Below, in pieces: positions 1 to 10,586 of a stretch of 64,000 nucleotides of DNA. How positions within the stretch are numbered: the stretch's first letter is position 1; every line of letters starts with the position of its first letter. The stretch covers positions 849,501 to 913,500 of the forward strand of contig JAYKKM010000056.1 of assembly GCA_035772405.1 (NCBI GenBank), given 5' to 3'. The notes beneath the pieces were generated by a model. It saw nothing but the letters and a program-made list of their open reading frames with translations, was not told the DNA's origin and searched no databases. The stretch comes from Chrysogorgia sp. JL179-B06 (lineage: Eukaryota; Cnidaria; Anthozoa; Scleralcyonacea; Chrysogorgiidae). The position numbers and the translations under genes were made by a program.

Positions 1-1
1 C

Positions 2-532
2 ATTCTTATATGTCCAACATTTGAATGGAACAAAACGTACACAGAGTGGAAATACTTGAGAGACCCAGACTTTATCGCTATTCAGTGTGAGCAAGATAAG
101 GTCAACGTAGTCCTCAAACACGTGACTGACACTTACAAAGGTACCAATTCACTAATAATACTAGATGACTGTGCTGGTGGGCAGGACGTTAAAAACAGAA
201 CAAGCGAACTAGTTAAACTAGCCTTTAGCGCTAGACATTACAACCTATCCACGATAGTCATAACACAACAACTAACCTCAATTAGTAAACCATATCGTGA
301 GAACATCTCAAAGTTAGTAACATTCTACAACCCTAACAGAAACGATATGAAAATTATCGTAGACGATTATCTCAACGGAGTCGATAAAGAGGAAATTCAG
401 AAAATAATAAAACAGTTGAAAGACAACGAGTACGCAAGATTGGAGATACTTCTAAGACACCCATACTCATACGAAATAGTTATTCCGCTAAAACAAAACA
501 TATCGTATAGTATAGGACATGCCAAAACGTAA
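2..532 (+). CDS. Packaging ATPase (A32/FtsK-HerA type), partial, of a Polinton/adintovirus-like element
   Basis: The frame is open from base 2, so the N-terminus, including the Walker A loop, lies outside the window; about 176 residues are visible. A Walker B strand, LIILDD, is encoded at 152-169. It is followed by a glycine-rich turn and then by the ITQQ sensor-like motif after a hydrophobic strand (ITQQL), as in A32-like virion DNA packaging ATPases of Polintons, adintoviruses and related elements. The upstream ICPT and WNKTY segments also fit that family. The stop overlaps the start of the next ORF by 14 bases, a compact arrangement unlike the intron-rich genes elsewhere here. The known family role is to pump element DNA into capsids. 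The assignment rests on motifs only. It is a genome-integrated copy, and whether the missing upstream part is intact cannot be judged. Confidence 0.65.
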   Translation: MLICPTFEWNKTYTEWKYLRDPDFIAIQCEQDKVNVVLKHVTDTYKGTNSLIILDDCAGGQDVKNRTSELVKLAFSARHYNLSTIVITQQLTSISKPYRENISKLVTFYNPNRNDMKIIVDDYLNGVDKEEIQKIIKQLKDNEYARLEILLRHPYSYEIVIPLKQNISYSIGHAKT

Positions 533-1067
533 GACAAAAAATCTCGAGACAATTGACGAACTCATTGAAGACATACAAGAAGCAGAACAGGAAGTGATCG
601 ACGAACCACAAATCGACACACCACAAGTTGACGACACCCCGCAAACTGATGTAGACAAGAAACGAAACGAACTAAGAAGACTCTCAGAGGACGGTGAGAT
701 AGACCAATCCGTCGCTTATCTTAAAAAGGCCTCAGCTAAAGTTATCAATAAGATCTATGAAGAATGGGAGGTAAAAAGAATGGAGAAAGCGAACATGTTC
801 CTCTGTGACCTTTTAATAAGCAAGTTCGCCCACGCGTTAGGAGGGTTCAACGCTATTGAGTCACCTGAAAAGCTCGAAAACGAGTTGATTACTGACCAGC
901 TACTAAAAAGAGATGTAGAGAAGTTTATATCATATATATCCCCCTACCTCCCTTGTCTAGGGTTGTTATCAGGTGGATTAACAACTAGTAAACACGTATT
1001 TAGCCATATGGCTAGAGGGGAAATCCCCAAGGGGGAACCCCCGAGTGAAGGAGACAGTTCTACCTAA
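519..1067 (+). CDS. Unrecognised 182-aa ORF of the Polinton-like element
   Basis: It starts at an ATG inside the 3' end of the ATPase ORF (14-base overlap, different frame). The N-terminal third is highly acidic, with repeated Asp/Glu/Pro/Thr clusters (residues about 10-45). A charged, probably helical region follows, and then a more hydrophobic segment at about residues 138-155 with Leu/Gly/Ser residues that might be membrane-active. I do not recognise the family. The tight spacing with the ATPase suggests a late structural or morphogenesis gene of the same element, but that is inference. Frame and start are well supported by the absence of stops over 546 bases and by the overlap. Confidence 0.5.
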   Translation: MPKRKTKNLETIDELIEDIQEAEQEVIDEPQIDTPQVDDTPQTDVDKKRNELRRLSEDGEIDQSVAYLKKASAKVINKIYEEWEVKRMEKANMFLCDLLISKFAHALGGFNAIESPEKLENELITDQLLKRDVEKFISYISPYLPCLGLLSGGLTTSKHVFSHMARGEIPKGEPPSEGDSST

Positions 1068-1116
1068 TTACAACAATTTACAAAACGACCTAAAGACATG
1101 AATATATACTAACTTA

Positions 1117-1374
1117 ATGAGTGTAGAACGTCAGGAGTCAGTGGAGGAAAAGACAGCGAGACTCAACAAAGAGTTGTTATTTATCTACCAGGTTAGAGAG
1201 ATCAAACGACAACTCTTCGCTAAGACTAGCTTAGAACGTGAGGAACTAGACGAGAGGTTTAAACACACTGTACTCGGGAAAAGGATGACCAGTCACTACA
1301 GAGAGTTGCAGCTTCTACGTACTAATACTCGAAAAAATACTTTGGGAAACGCGTGTGATGGTTTTCGAGTCTAA
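1117..1374 (+). CDS. Small unrecognised ORF (85 aa), Polinton-like element
   Basis: ATG at 1117 begins 50 bases after the previous stop, on the same strand. The product is rich in Glu, Lys, Arg and Leu with spaced leucines, so a coiled coil is plausible for residues 5-70. The last 15 residues change in character and may be read-through into element-end sequence. The stop lies 18 bases before a long palindrome (1392-1491). No homologue is recognised. Context, not sequence, links it to the packaging ATPase. Confidence 0.4.
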   Translation: MSVERQESVEEKTARLNKELLFIYQVREIKRQLFAKTSLEREELDERFKHTVLGKRMTSHYRELQLLRTNTRKNTLGNACDGFRV

Positions 1375-1391
1375 TTTATTTCGTCTCGTTT

Positions 1392-1491
1392 TAGTAGTCT
1401 CGAAAGTGGGGTTAACAGCGAATTTTTAAATTTTGATTGCGAAGCATGAAAAAATGGAAAAATGCGCTGGTAGCCCCACTTTCTATACTAC
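1392..1491. repeat. 100-bp imperfect palindrome at the Polinton/LINE junction
   Basis: The outer arms 1392-1419 and 1464-1491 are reverse complements over 28 bases with about five mismatches (shared core GAAAGTGGGG / CCCCACTTTC). The inner arms also pair partly across the AT-rich centre near 1441. It lies exactly between the last Polinton-like ORF and the inverted LINE endonuclease fragment. It may be a foldback MITE, a folded element terminus, or a recombination scar. Confidence 0.7.
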
Positions 1492-1494
1492 TGC

Positions 1495-1720
1495 TAAGTG
1501 TCATAGCTGGTGGCCGATACCACGAGCTGATAATGAAAGACTTAGCTTTAGGTTTAAAAATTTCAGCAGTTATGATCTCTAGACCTTCGTGATCTAGATC
1601 AGACCTATGTTTATAGTTAATTGAATCTCTGATGTACATAGCTACACCACCACCATGTCTATTTCTATCCTTACGGATAATTTCATATCCATTGTAGTTT
1701 GTTGTCTGTAACGATGTCAC
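1495..1720 (-). pseudogene. LINE endonuclease (EEP) fragment, inverted
   Basis: The minus-strand reading gives a mid-domain piece of an exonuclease-endonuclease-phosphatase fold. A GYEIIRKDR segment and the GGGVAMYI strand typical of LINE endonucleases are followed by an SSWYRPP strand. Both ends are cut: it lacks the N-terminal catalytic Asn/Glu motifs and the C-terminal SDH motif. The last residues toward 1412 read into the palindrome and are not part of the domain. It probably belongs to the LINE whose reverse transcriptase follows on the other strand. Confidence 0.65.
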
Positions 1721-1923
1721 AAACCTAGAGATAGACTGGTTAAATTATAAAACAACAAGAAACAAAGTTAATATTCAGCTAAAAAATGCCAAAAAAGATT
1801 ATTACTCCACTAAATTGCTGGTAAAAAAACACAACCCTAAAGAGGCGTGGAAAACTATAAACAATATATTAGGTAAACAAAGCAAACCAACAGTAGTAAG
1901 AGTTAAAATTAGATGAAAATAGC

Positions 1924-3260
1924 TTGACACATACCAAAGATATTGCAGAGGGCTTTAATGATTATTTTTCAAATATTGGCCCTGATCTAGCTAGCAAAAT
2001 TGATTCGTCAAATTCCAACTTTGAAACGTATATTGAAAATGCTAAATCAGAATTCGCTGCATTCCAGCCAGTCACTGTCAAGGAGGTCTACCATCTCTTA
2101 CTTTGTCTCTCCAGCAATAAAGCTACTGGAGTTGATAAGATTTCTTGTAAAATTATTAAAATAGCTGCACCTACCATTTCAGATTCATTGACATACATAT
2201 TCAATCAGGCTATTACTTTATCCCTTTTCCCTGATGAATGGAAAACAGCTAGAGTAATACCTCTTTATAAAAATGGCCAACGAAACGTGCCTGGAAATTA
2301 CAGACCAAATTTCAGTTCTGCCAGCCATTAGCAGAATTATGGAACAAATTCTATATGATCAACTATATAATTATTTAACTAAATTTGGACATCTAAGCGA
2401 TTGTCAATTTGGTTTTCGAAAATTTCACTCTACAGTCACAGCATTACTGGACTGTACAATACTGAGTGGTATATGAATTTAGACTGGAAAAAGTTCAACC
2501 CAGTAGTCTTCACTTAAAGAAAGCCTCCAGTTTTCTCAATAGAATTTGATGAAAGGGCAAGCTATATCTTTTCTCAAATATTTACAGAGTTTATGTTAAT
2601 TGGTTCTAAACAAATGTTTAGAAGTATTTCAAATTTGAAACTAAATGTTAAAATTGAGAACGAATCAGTTAAACAAGTTTATGAATCCAAAACTCTTGGA
2701 GTGACAATTGACCAGCATTTATCTTGGAGTAGTAACACTGAGAATGTTTGCAAGAAAATAACATCCGGTATATCGGCTCTTAGACGACTGAAAGAATTTG
2801 CTGATAAGCTTTCTTTCTGTGTATAATGCTATTGTTCGGCCATTACTTCGATTACTGCTGTGAAGTGTGGGATGTGTTTGGCGAAACACAATAAAAAAGA
2901 CTCCAAAATACAGCTGCTCGGATTATTATGAATATGAACAATGACACAGATAATTCTGTTGCTCTGCAAGCATTGGGCTGGAAGCCACTTAAAACAGAAA
3001 GAAAGAAAGGGAAAGTAAAAATAATGTACAAATTATTAAATAAAATGGGTCCTAAGTCACTCACTAATCTTTTCACATATAAAGGTGAGAAAACAAAGTA
3101 TCACCTTCTGGACATTTCAAGTAGCCTTTGTTTACCACAACCGCGTACTAATAATATGAAAAAAAGTTTCATGTTTGACGGAGCACACCTTTGGAATTCT
3201 ATTCCAAAAGAAATTAGAGAGAGCAAATCCCTTTCGAAAGAAAATCGCTGCTCACATTGA
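1924..3260 (+). pseudogene. LINE reverse transcriptase, fragmented
   Basis: Three frames are needed. At 1924-2331 lies the N-terminal finger region with the SSNKATGVDKIS and WKTARVIPLYK motifs. At 2273-2476 the NYR-like segment continues to a FGFRKFHST motif. The palm, including the catalytic YADD region, is deleted between 2476 and 2593. At 2593-2826 the post-palm SKTLGVTIDQHLSW motif is present. At 2928-3260 the C-terminal connection ends in HLWNSIPKEIRES. A linker before the reverse transcriptase can be read at about 1730-1915. With the catalytic core missing it cannot encode an active enzyme. Confidence 0.75.
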
Positions 3261-3443
3261 TTGATAGTAAATGCAACTTTGAAGTACTGTACCTGTAAAT
3301 ATAGATTACTGTATACTAGTTAGTAACTTAGATTTTATCTAATACATATAATTTTTATCTGTATATTTTTGCACACGCCCCCCATGGAAATCAGCTTCGG
3401 TTGATGGGGTCAGCGTGTATAAATAAAGTTTTCTATCTATCTT

Positions 3444-5187
3444 CCCCTCCTGATGCCCGGTACGTTTGAAAGTAGATGCAGCATCGTTCCAATGGCGATG
3501 GGGTTCAGAGAACAATTTGCGGATTTTGCTAGCTTTACCAGGAAAGCGATCTCCAAATAACACACATGATAAACAATATGCACCATCTTTAGAAGGTGAA
3601 TAGCAAAGCCAGGAATATAATTCTAGCCAATTAAATTGAAATTTCCTACCATTAGTCTTAGGTAAATTATATTGCTTGTCTGGCCTAAATACATTTCTAA
3701 TTAAATTACAAACTACAAGGCAACATCAAAATTATTAATATAATTAGATTTTTCCTCAGAGGTTGACTGAGGAGTACTAGTGCTTTGTGGTTTATTAACA
3801 CTAACTGAAGTGCTAGGTTTACCAAGCTGTTGAATGGCAAGTGCTGCAGGAGAAGAAAATGTCTCATTAGGTGCCTTGTGAAATGTTGGATTCACAGTGG
3901 GTTTTTCTGCCACTTAGAAATACTAGCATCAGGTTTTTTTGACATTTTCTTAGAGAGAATGGGAGTTAGCTGCAGATTTTCGTTTCTGCTGATGAGGATG
4001 AAAAAGAAGAGGAACAAAGTGATTGGACTGAAAGGTTTCTCCAGGTTACATAGTACCTTTGTCGTAACAGAATAAAATATGAAGGTCATCTAAACCTTTC
4101 TTAGCATTTAAGCGTGGCTGAACCATGCGGTTAAATAGAAGTTTAAACCTTTGCGCTCCACAATCAGGGTAATACGTAAAAATGTTTCTATGTACAACAG
4201 AAGACAGACCTAGAATACAAAGAAATGATGACCACTTCCTATCATTACAATTTAAAATGGCCTCCTGTTTAACCAAGTCATCTTTGGTCAAACCTGTGTC
4301 TAAACTCTGTTCAGAAACAGACATAGGTAAAAGATTATTAATACTTTTGCTGAAGTACTCCGCATGCTCATCTATAGCAGATGAAAAGCAGGGGTGTTGA
4401 CAAAAAGCTCAATTGAGGTCAAGGCTCTCAACGTTTGCACTAGACTGTTGTCACCTACCAGTACCAAAGCCTCAGATCTAAAAAAAAACCCAGATATTCA
4501 TTTAGTCAAATATTAACAAGATATTAAGTCAAATATTAACAAACTAGTTTACACCAGACAGGCTACCAGTCAATATGCTTATCTATTGTCGTATTGTATA
4601 GCTATTTCACATGAGCATGTTACACCAGACCATGCGGTCTAAGCGTCTATATTACCTGTAACCAAAGTCTAACAAACAATGCCATATATGTCGTGTGAAT
4701 CGATTAATAAATATAAAGAGATCTTAAATAAAATCCTTCACTAACATGAGAATGAACAAATGCTTACAATGCGGTATACGATTTAAATATTAATAACTTT
4801 TAACTTTTTGACTGCAGAATTATGCTAATACAGTATAGCGAATATTAAAATGTGCCAGACTATCAATAACACGGCGCACAGCTTGATGCCTGGTTAATAC
4901 ACTTTCAAAACTAAAAATATATGACTATAAAAGCATAAATTTCTCTACCTTATTGCAGTGCAAGCCTTGTTTTTCCGATCTTGAACATACTTCGGGATGT
5001 AGTTCTCTGCACCAAAATTTCTACCGAGGCTTCTACTCGTGTTGTTGATGGCGCTCAATAGCTCTTCAACAGAACTCGTACGTGAAGCGTTGACCTTCTT
5101 CTCACGGTCCGCATACAAACGTTCTAGAGAATCTAAATCGTTTGCCGCAAATGCGCACTGGACATTGTCGTAAATGTTATGAGACAT
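3444..5187 (-). pseudogene. OTU/vertnin-like-hAT transposase gene, copy 1 (broken)
   Basis: Exon 1 (5187-4949) starts MSHNIYDNV and ends at a GT donor in phase 2. Exon 2 starts at 4477 after an AG preceded by nine T's and continues in the matching phase. It gives a TSIELFVNTPAF segment, a frameshift near 4390, then WSSFLCILGLSS and YYPD segments (4324-4046) that match the OTU/vertnin-like domain of the copy at 7196. At 3913-3713 lies a Ser/Thr/Pro linker, and at 3700-3444 a TTF-type zinc-finger region (CLSCVLFGDRFP, HWNDA) that begins a hAT transposase. The remainder is cut by the LINE tail at 3443. The cysteine motif of the OTU-like domain is not visible in this copy. Confidence 0.6.
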
Positions 5188-5688
5188 CGCTGGTTCAAAT
5201 TCGCTCTTTTAACTTTCTCAGGTAGACCTTCGAATATTGAACTTTCGCGTTCAAGGCAGCGACCAGAAGGCTGTATAATCATGCAGTATGCGAAAATATT
5301 AGCCAATAACAGTGTAGAATTATTTTAAATTGTCCAATCAGAAGACTCATATAGAGCCCCTGATTGTGTAAATCCGTCAAAACTCCCCACAGATCCGTTG
5401 CAAATGGTCGTATCCATGGAGATGAGCGTATCCACCAATCAGATAGCAGGATTCTGACTCAGATCCGTCGAAACTGATGCGGAAGACCGCTGTTTCTTGA
5501 CTGAGTAACATTACTTTACAGAAACTCTGCCGGAGCATAAAACTTAACTGGAATATTAATAACTCTGCTGGCCGCTGTAGATAACTGGAGTATAATTTAA
5601 TTTTTTTCATTAACTCTGCAATTTTTACTTCAGTCGCACAACTGATTTGACGACCCCTAGATCTGCCCCTGTAAGTAATTAATTGGTG
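5188..5688. other. Non-coding stretch upstream of OTU-hAT copy 1
   Basis: No convincing exon is seen. It presumably includes the promoter side of the minus-strand gene starting at 5187. A segment at 5655-5671 (CCCCTAGATCTGCCCCTG) looks like the outward-reading end of a hAT-type MITE, but its partner end was not found. Confidence 0.3.
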
Positions 5689-6237
5689 CAGTGGCGGATC
5701 TAGACTGTATCAACTGTATCACACGATACAGTCAGACACGATACAGTCAGATTTTAACTAATAATCTAATAATTAAAATAAATTAAAATTCGAATGTTAA
5801 ATTTTGCGGGAGTACCTTTTTCCAAACAATTACATCATTTTCAATATCTTTGATGTGCGCAATTTTATTTTTCGAAGTTGGTTTAAAATCACTTCTGCGG
5901 TCCAATTCTACAATCATTAATTTCAGCGCGAGACGAATTCGTGTCTTGAAATTCGAGCCCGCGAAAATTGTCCGTAATCGCATTCCTACCAACATGTTCC
6001 TTTACATCGCGCAAAATGCGCGCTCGAAGCCGTCTCGATTCTTAATGGCGATGTTTTACCGATGACCTTCCGACGGATACAGTTGTGCTATTTATAGTAA
6101 CTGTATCGCACACATTCCGATACAGTCAAATCGTCATAGACTGTATCAAACCAATCAAAACGCCACTTTCTGATACATTCCGATATAGTGGACTGTATCG
6201 GCCGTGGCCTATCTGAGGACCTAAGTATGATTATGCC
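5689..6237. repeat. GATACAG/CTGTATC motif clusters beside a hAT-like terminus
   Basis: CAGTGGCGGATCTAGACTG at 5689 resembles a hAT-family terminal repeat. It is immediately followed by four ACTGTATC/GATACAGT sites (5704-5752). Six or more further sites in both orientations lie at 6077-6200. Clustered short motifs near an element end are typical of transposase binding sites. The opposite terminal repeat was not identified. Confidence 0.45.
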
Positions 6238-6305
6238 ATGTCGATGGTGTGATTTATCCAAGTTTACAAGCCACGACTCTAGTCGAGCGCAACTCTGTTT
6301 TAACC

Positions 6306-6536
6306 ATGGCATTCAACAATGTTCTACAACAGCTACTGTGTGTCTTGGATAATACAAGTTATTCGTCGGTGGAAAAGGCGAGTAGATTACTCCCCTTCTT
6401 AAGCGCGATTGCGAGAAGTTACTTAAAGCCGAAATTGAGACGAAAATCGGTGCCAATATGCGTGTTTCTCTATGCAATTTTGCGAAGATACAGTTCCCTC
6501 GCAACCAGGAAGCGCGGAATTTAAATCGGCAACCAG
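6306..6536 (+). pseudogene. Possible first exon of OTU-hAT copy 2
   Basis: An ATG at 6306 opens a frame that can be followed, with one shift near 6390, to a good GTAAGT donor at 6540. The residues encoded (KLLKAEIETKIG region) are not recognisable. Position, about 650 bases upstream of the next coding block, parallels exon 1 of copy 1. The splice phase to the downstream block does not join cleanly, so this is tentative. Confidence 0.25.
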
Positions 6537-6540
6537 TGAG

Positions 6541-7195
6541 GTAAGTTCATGAATAATAAATATTTTAAGTAGCTCTACTAATATTATCATATGCACTAAA
6601 TGTCGAATATGCTAATGAGTGATCTGTCCGTATAAGTTTTAATAGCGTATTGATTCATTTGATTAAAACGAAATAAGTCTGCTTTATATTATTTTTTACA
6701 GTGTTCAACGACTTCAATCTGACTTGAACATTCTGATATGCTATAAATTAATAAATAGCTTTCGAAAATGCTCAGCCAACTGACTGAGCTGTTATAAATG
6801 TTATGCTGTAGTGTTGTTATATGAACCGGTTTCATGTTCATGTTATTATACTAGTCAGACACTCAGTGCTGTCATCGAGTGACATTTAAATTATAAACAT
6901 TGGGGAAAATTGTGCAATATAATTCTTAGTCTTTCACTCTTTCTTACTCTACTAGTATAAGTACAATGTCCAAATCGATTCCCAATTCGAATGGTTAATA
7001 TTCTCTATAACCTAATAATAAATAGTATTATTTATTTTTATAATATTATGTCTATAGCTTTGCTTATTTAGCCTAGTTAAACTGAGACAGTAATAGTATT
7101 ATAATGAATGATTTTATTTATTTATTTATTTATTTATAAAAGTATTCAGTATTGACAGAAGAACCATATAAATCATAGTCAGGACAACAGACCTG
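6541..7195. other. AT-rich intron or intergenic stretch with ATTT repeat
   Basis: No coding sequence is recognised. A TTTA/ATTT tetranucleotide run lies at about 7113-7138. The following coding block begins soon after an AG at about 7179. Confidence 0.4.
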
Positions 7196-8422
7196 ATGAT
7201 TGAACCAAATTGCCTAGATATCTATTCTGGCCCTGACTATGTACATGTACAGTATTACAAATGTGCCTATCTCTTGATTACCTTTAGAACTACAGGAGAT
7301 GCCAATTGCCTTTATAATGCATGTTCTATTGCATTATGTGGTTATGAGACCATGGCGATTTACCTTCGGTGCCTAACCAGCATTGAGCTTTACAGAAATG
7401 CTCAATTTTATTCTGATCACCCTTTGGTTGCTCAACAACATAATAAAGGTGCATTTAAATGTAGGGGAAATGCTTTTGCTATGTGCTTGTCAGATTTTGC
7501 ATTAAAATCGGTGAGAAAGGATGATCCTTCGAAGGCTATCTTTGCAGAAGCCCGTAACAATGCTCGTAACCACGAATACTCGTCATTTTTATGCATGCTT
7601 TCTCTTTCGAGTGTGCTTCAACTTCCTATTGAATCATACTATCCGATTCCAACTACTGAAGTACATACTCACGAAGAATCCAGTGATACCCAGGTTGTAG
7701 AAGAAATAGATTCTCTTTCCCTTTTTTTTTATTGCACCATTTTCCCAAGAGAAGCAGCAGAGAATAATATTAGTGAGAGAATACATATTTTCCGATGTGC
7801 TGTCATGCCCATAGGATATCTTAGAACAACAGTTATTCCCAACAAGAAAAATCATTTTGTTGCCCTTTGTCAGCCGAAAGAAAACGCCACTATTCCTTTG
7901 AGTCAAGAACACTTCGTAATGAAGCCGTTATTTCCTCATGTTACTTTTGAAATGATCGCCACTAATGATGCTGAAGATGTTTTGAATAATTCTTTTAATT
8001 TGACTCATTCCAGCAATACAGGTACGCCCCATAGTGAAGAGCCTATAAATTCATCTGTAGCAGTCGATTGCTCCAGTAGTTCAACCCAGTTGAAGCAAGT
8101 CCTTATTGACAAGCTATTTTTTAGGAAAAGAAAACCTGTTGATCAAAATGACCAAACTCCTCCCCAGAATGAACCTGCAACGAAACGGAAAAGTGTTAGT
8201 TGTCCATCAGAACCACAAACACCAGTCGTTCCAATAGCTCACACCAATGCACCCAGTAATACAGTTTCCTTTCCTGATGACATTAGTAATTTTGTTGATC
8301 CACCTACTCCATTAACTGACCAGAAAGAAAAAAACATCTTCTCTGCAATGTTTGGAAACCCCAACCGGAGCATGTCTTTCCTGCGAATGTGCATAAACGA
8401 AAATTTCTTTTTGAGTGGTTGA
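7196..8422 (+). CDS. OTU/vertnin-like domain, N-terminal part of OTU-hAT copy 2
   Basis: This 408-residue open frame contains a GDANC motif (Cys38), equivalent to the DGNC catalytic-cysteine motif of OTU proteases. About 180 residues later comes KNHFVAL (His220), resembling the OTU catalytic-histidine strand. Between them are helices with LTSIELYRN and YSSFLCMLSLSSVLQLP segments that resemble the N-terminal domain of vertnin. Residues about 265-390 are a Ser/Pro/Thr-rich linker with a basic KRKP/KRKS patch suggesting nuclear localisation. The frame ends in a frameshift just before the zinc finger of the hAT part (8423 on), so fusion with the transposase is inferred from continuous homology to copies 1 and 3. 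Whether it is an active protease is unknown. Confidence 0.55.
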   Translation: MIEPNCLDIYSGPDYVHVQYYKCAYLLITFRTTGDANCLYNACSIALCGYETMAIYLRCLTSIELYRNAQFYSDHPLVAQQHNKGAFKCRGNAFAMCLSDFALKSVRKDDPSKAIFAEARNNARNHEYSSFLCMLSLSSVLQLPIESYYPIPTTEVHTHEESSDTQVVEEIDSLSLFFYCTIFPREAAENNISERIHIFRCAVMPIGYLRTTVIPNKKNHFVALCQPKENATIPLSQEHFVMKPLFPHVTFEMIATNDAEDVLNNSFNLTHSSNTGTPHSEEPINSSVAVDCSSSSTQLKQVLIDKLFFRKRKPVDQNDQTPPQNEPATKRKSVSCPSEPQTPVVPIAHTNAPSNTVSFPDDISNFVDPPTPLTDQKEKNIFSAMFGNPNRSMSFLRMCINENFFLSG

Positions 8423-10496
8423 AAAAATTCCCATGGTTGGCGTGATGGGGCATTCTGTGTTAATTGTGTTTTGTTTGGAGGAGAAAGTACCCATAATGGG
8501 AATAAACTACAAAGACTTTTTAAAACCCCTTTGAATACTTGGAATATCGCAGCATCCAGATTCCGTGTTCATGAAGAAAAGTCTCCCATCCATAAAACTG
8601 CAACTTTACGTGCATCTTTATTTAAGACGTCAATGGAACAAAGATCCACACAAATTGATGTACAACTGAACGAATTAAGACGGAAGCAAATTGAGGAGAA
8701 TAGAAAGAAGCTCAAGTCAATTGTAGAAGGTGTGGTACTCTTGGGCAGACAAGCAGTAGCATTACGAGGTCACTGAGGCGACTCAAAAGACAAGAGTCAG
8801 AAACAAACAACCCTGACAATCTAATCGAAGTGCTGAAATACGGAGCTAGATGTGCAGGCGTCTCAGAGCACGAATTTCTCAACTCCACTCCCAAAAATGC
8901 TACTTACAGATCCAAAACTACACAAAACCAGATAATCGAAGTTTGTGGTGAATTGATATCTGAAAAGATTGTGAGTGAGGTTCACGCTGCCAAATTTTTT
9001 TCTATTGCTGACGAAGCAACAGATTGTTGTAATATAGAGCAGATGAGGAGTTCCTTGGTTTTGTGCCATGTTCGCTTGGTATGACGGGAGAAGCGATATC
9101 CACAACTATTTTCAATTCTCTAGGTAATCTCGGCCTATCCATTGAAAATTGTCGTGGTCAGGGATACGATGGAGCAGGAAACATGGCTGGTAGGCTTTCT
9201 GGCGCTGCGGCTCGAATTAAGGCTATTCAAAGTAAGGCTATATATATCCACTGCAATTCCCATATCTTGAATCTCTGTGTGGCAACATGTTGTAAACAAC
9301 AGCTAGTAAGAAATATGATGGACACTTGTCAAGTAACACCTGAATTCTATAACTTTTCGCCAAAACGGTTTGCCTTGTTAGAGAAGATAATCAAGGAGTT
9401 ATGTCCACGAGCTCAGCATAGTCGTCTTATCGATGCCTGTAAGACAAGATGGATTGCCAGACTAGATGCTTTGGCTGTTTTTGTGGAGGTGTTCATCGCC
9501 ATCGTTCGATCTCTGGAGGAAATTCGAAACAACGAAGATCGCTCTTGGAATAGCGATTCTACCCAGAAAGCTAGCGGTTTGTATCACAGCATAGTTTCGT
9601 TCCAATTTCTCATTGCCCTTATTGTCGTTTCCAGATGTGTTGAAGTTAGCAGACCACTCACCTTACAGCTACAACATTCTGCAATCGATGCTGGGTATGC
9701 ACGTGAAAAAGTGGAACTTCTGTATGTCATGTTGGAGAAATATCGAGCAAAGATAGAGGAAATGCATGGTACATGGTTCCAAGAAGCGGAAACCCTTGCA
9801 CAGAGTGTTGGTACAGAACCTGGAAAACCAAGGACAACTGGCAGGCAGAAACACAGAGCCAATGTTCCGGCTGAATCCGTTCTTGAATATTATCGTCGTG
9901 TTGTATCCATTCCATTCCTTGACCATTTGTTGACGCAAATTCAAACTCGCTTTTCCGAAACTAATTTAGACATCATGGATGCCCTCTATGGATTACCAAA
10001 GAATGTGTTGATGTTTCCCAATTGGAAAACCCACTTCACCAAGTTTCTTGATATGTACAGAGATGACCTTCTTAACCCTCGTCTAATCGAAAATGAACTG
10101 GACACGTGGAGTGAGAACCAACTACATTTTCCAATATTTTAGCATTCATTGATCAATACACCTTTCCCAATATCTACAGAGCATTTCAAATTTTCGCAAC
10201 AATCCCAGTCACTACATGTACGTGCGAAAGGTCTATTTCCGGTTTGCGTCGTCTTAAAACGTATTTACGCAGTAGGATGAATGAAAATCGCTTGAAAGGT
10301 CTTGCACTGCTGTGTGTTCACAGGGAACTCCGACCTGAGACGGATAAAGTCATCGACCGATTTGCAACTAAGCATCCAAGAAGAATGACATTTCGAATGA
10401 TGAATAGATATATAAGATACTGTATTATTAAAGTACTTGTAGTGATAAATATAACTATAAACATAAACAAAAAACATAAACATAAACATTAATATA
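8423..10496 (+). pseudogene. hAT transposase (ZMYM1/THAP12-like), C-terminal part of OTU-hAT copy 2
   Basis: The reading order across three frames is as follows. TTF-type zinc-finger remnant with FPWLA and CVLFGGES (8423-8500). Linker ending VALRGH (8776). DUF4371-like region at 8830-9060 with KNATYRSKTTQNQIIE and an FFSIADEATD segment containing the first catalytic Asp. At 9063-10142, GYDGAGNMAG (second Asp), the YIHCNSHILNL CxxH motif and the KTRWIAR tryptophan motif. At 10143-10490, FPNIYRAFQIFATIP and the TCTCERSISGLRRLKTYLRS dimerisation segment. All hAT blocks are present, but frameshifts at about 8425, 8780 and 9060 and a stop at 10142 make it inactive. The length is near full size for the family. 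Confidence 0.75.
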
Positions 10497-10586
10497 AACA
10501 AGTAATAAGTTTCCAGAAAATTTAAGAAGTTTTAATTTAACATACTCACATATAGTACGAGATATTTTACACACATATCTCTTTCA

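Larger units (their letters stand above)
1495..3443 (+). mobile_element. Degenerate CR1/L2-like LINE with inverted 5' part
   Basis: Endonuclease sequence lies on the minus strand at 1495-1720. Reverse transcriptase sequence lies on the plus strand from about 1730 to 3260, and the 3' UTR ends at 3443 with an AATAAAG-type signal followed by a short TCTA-repeat tail. The two halves meet near 1720-1735 with the N-terminal side of the endonuclease facing the junction. That is the geometry expected when the 5' piece of one insertion is inverted (twin priming). The tail abuts sequence of a hAT pseudogene, so the LINE appears to have inserted into or truncated that gene. Confidence 0.7.

Noticed and set aside
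10265..10501. Minus-strand frames opposite the hAT C-terminus
   Set aside because: Antisense shadow of the conserved dimerisation region on the plus strand.
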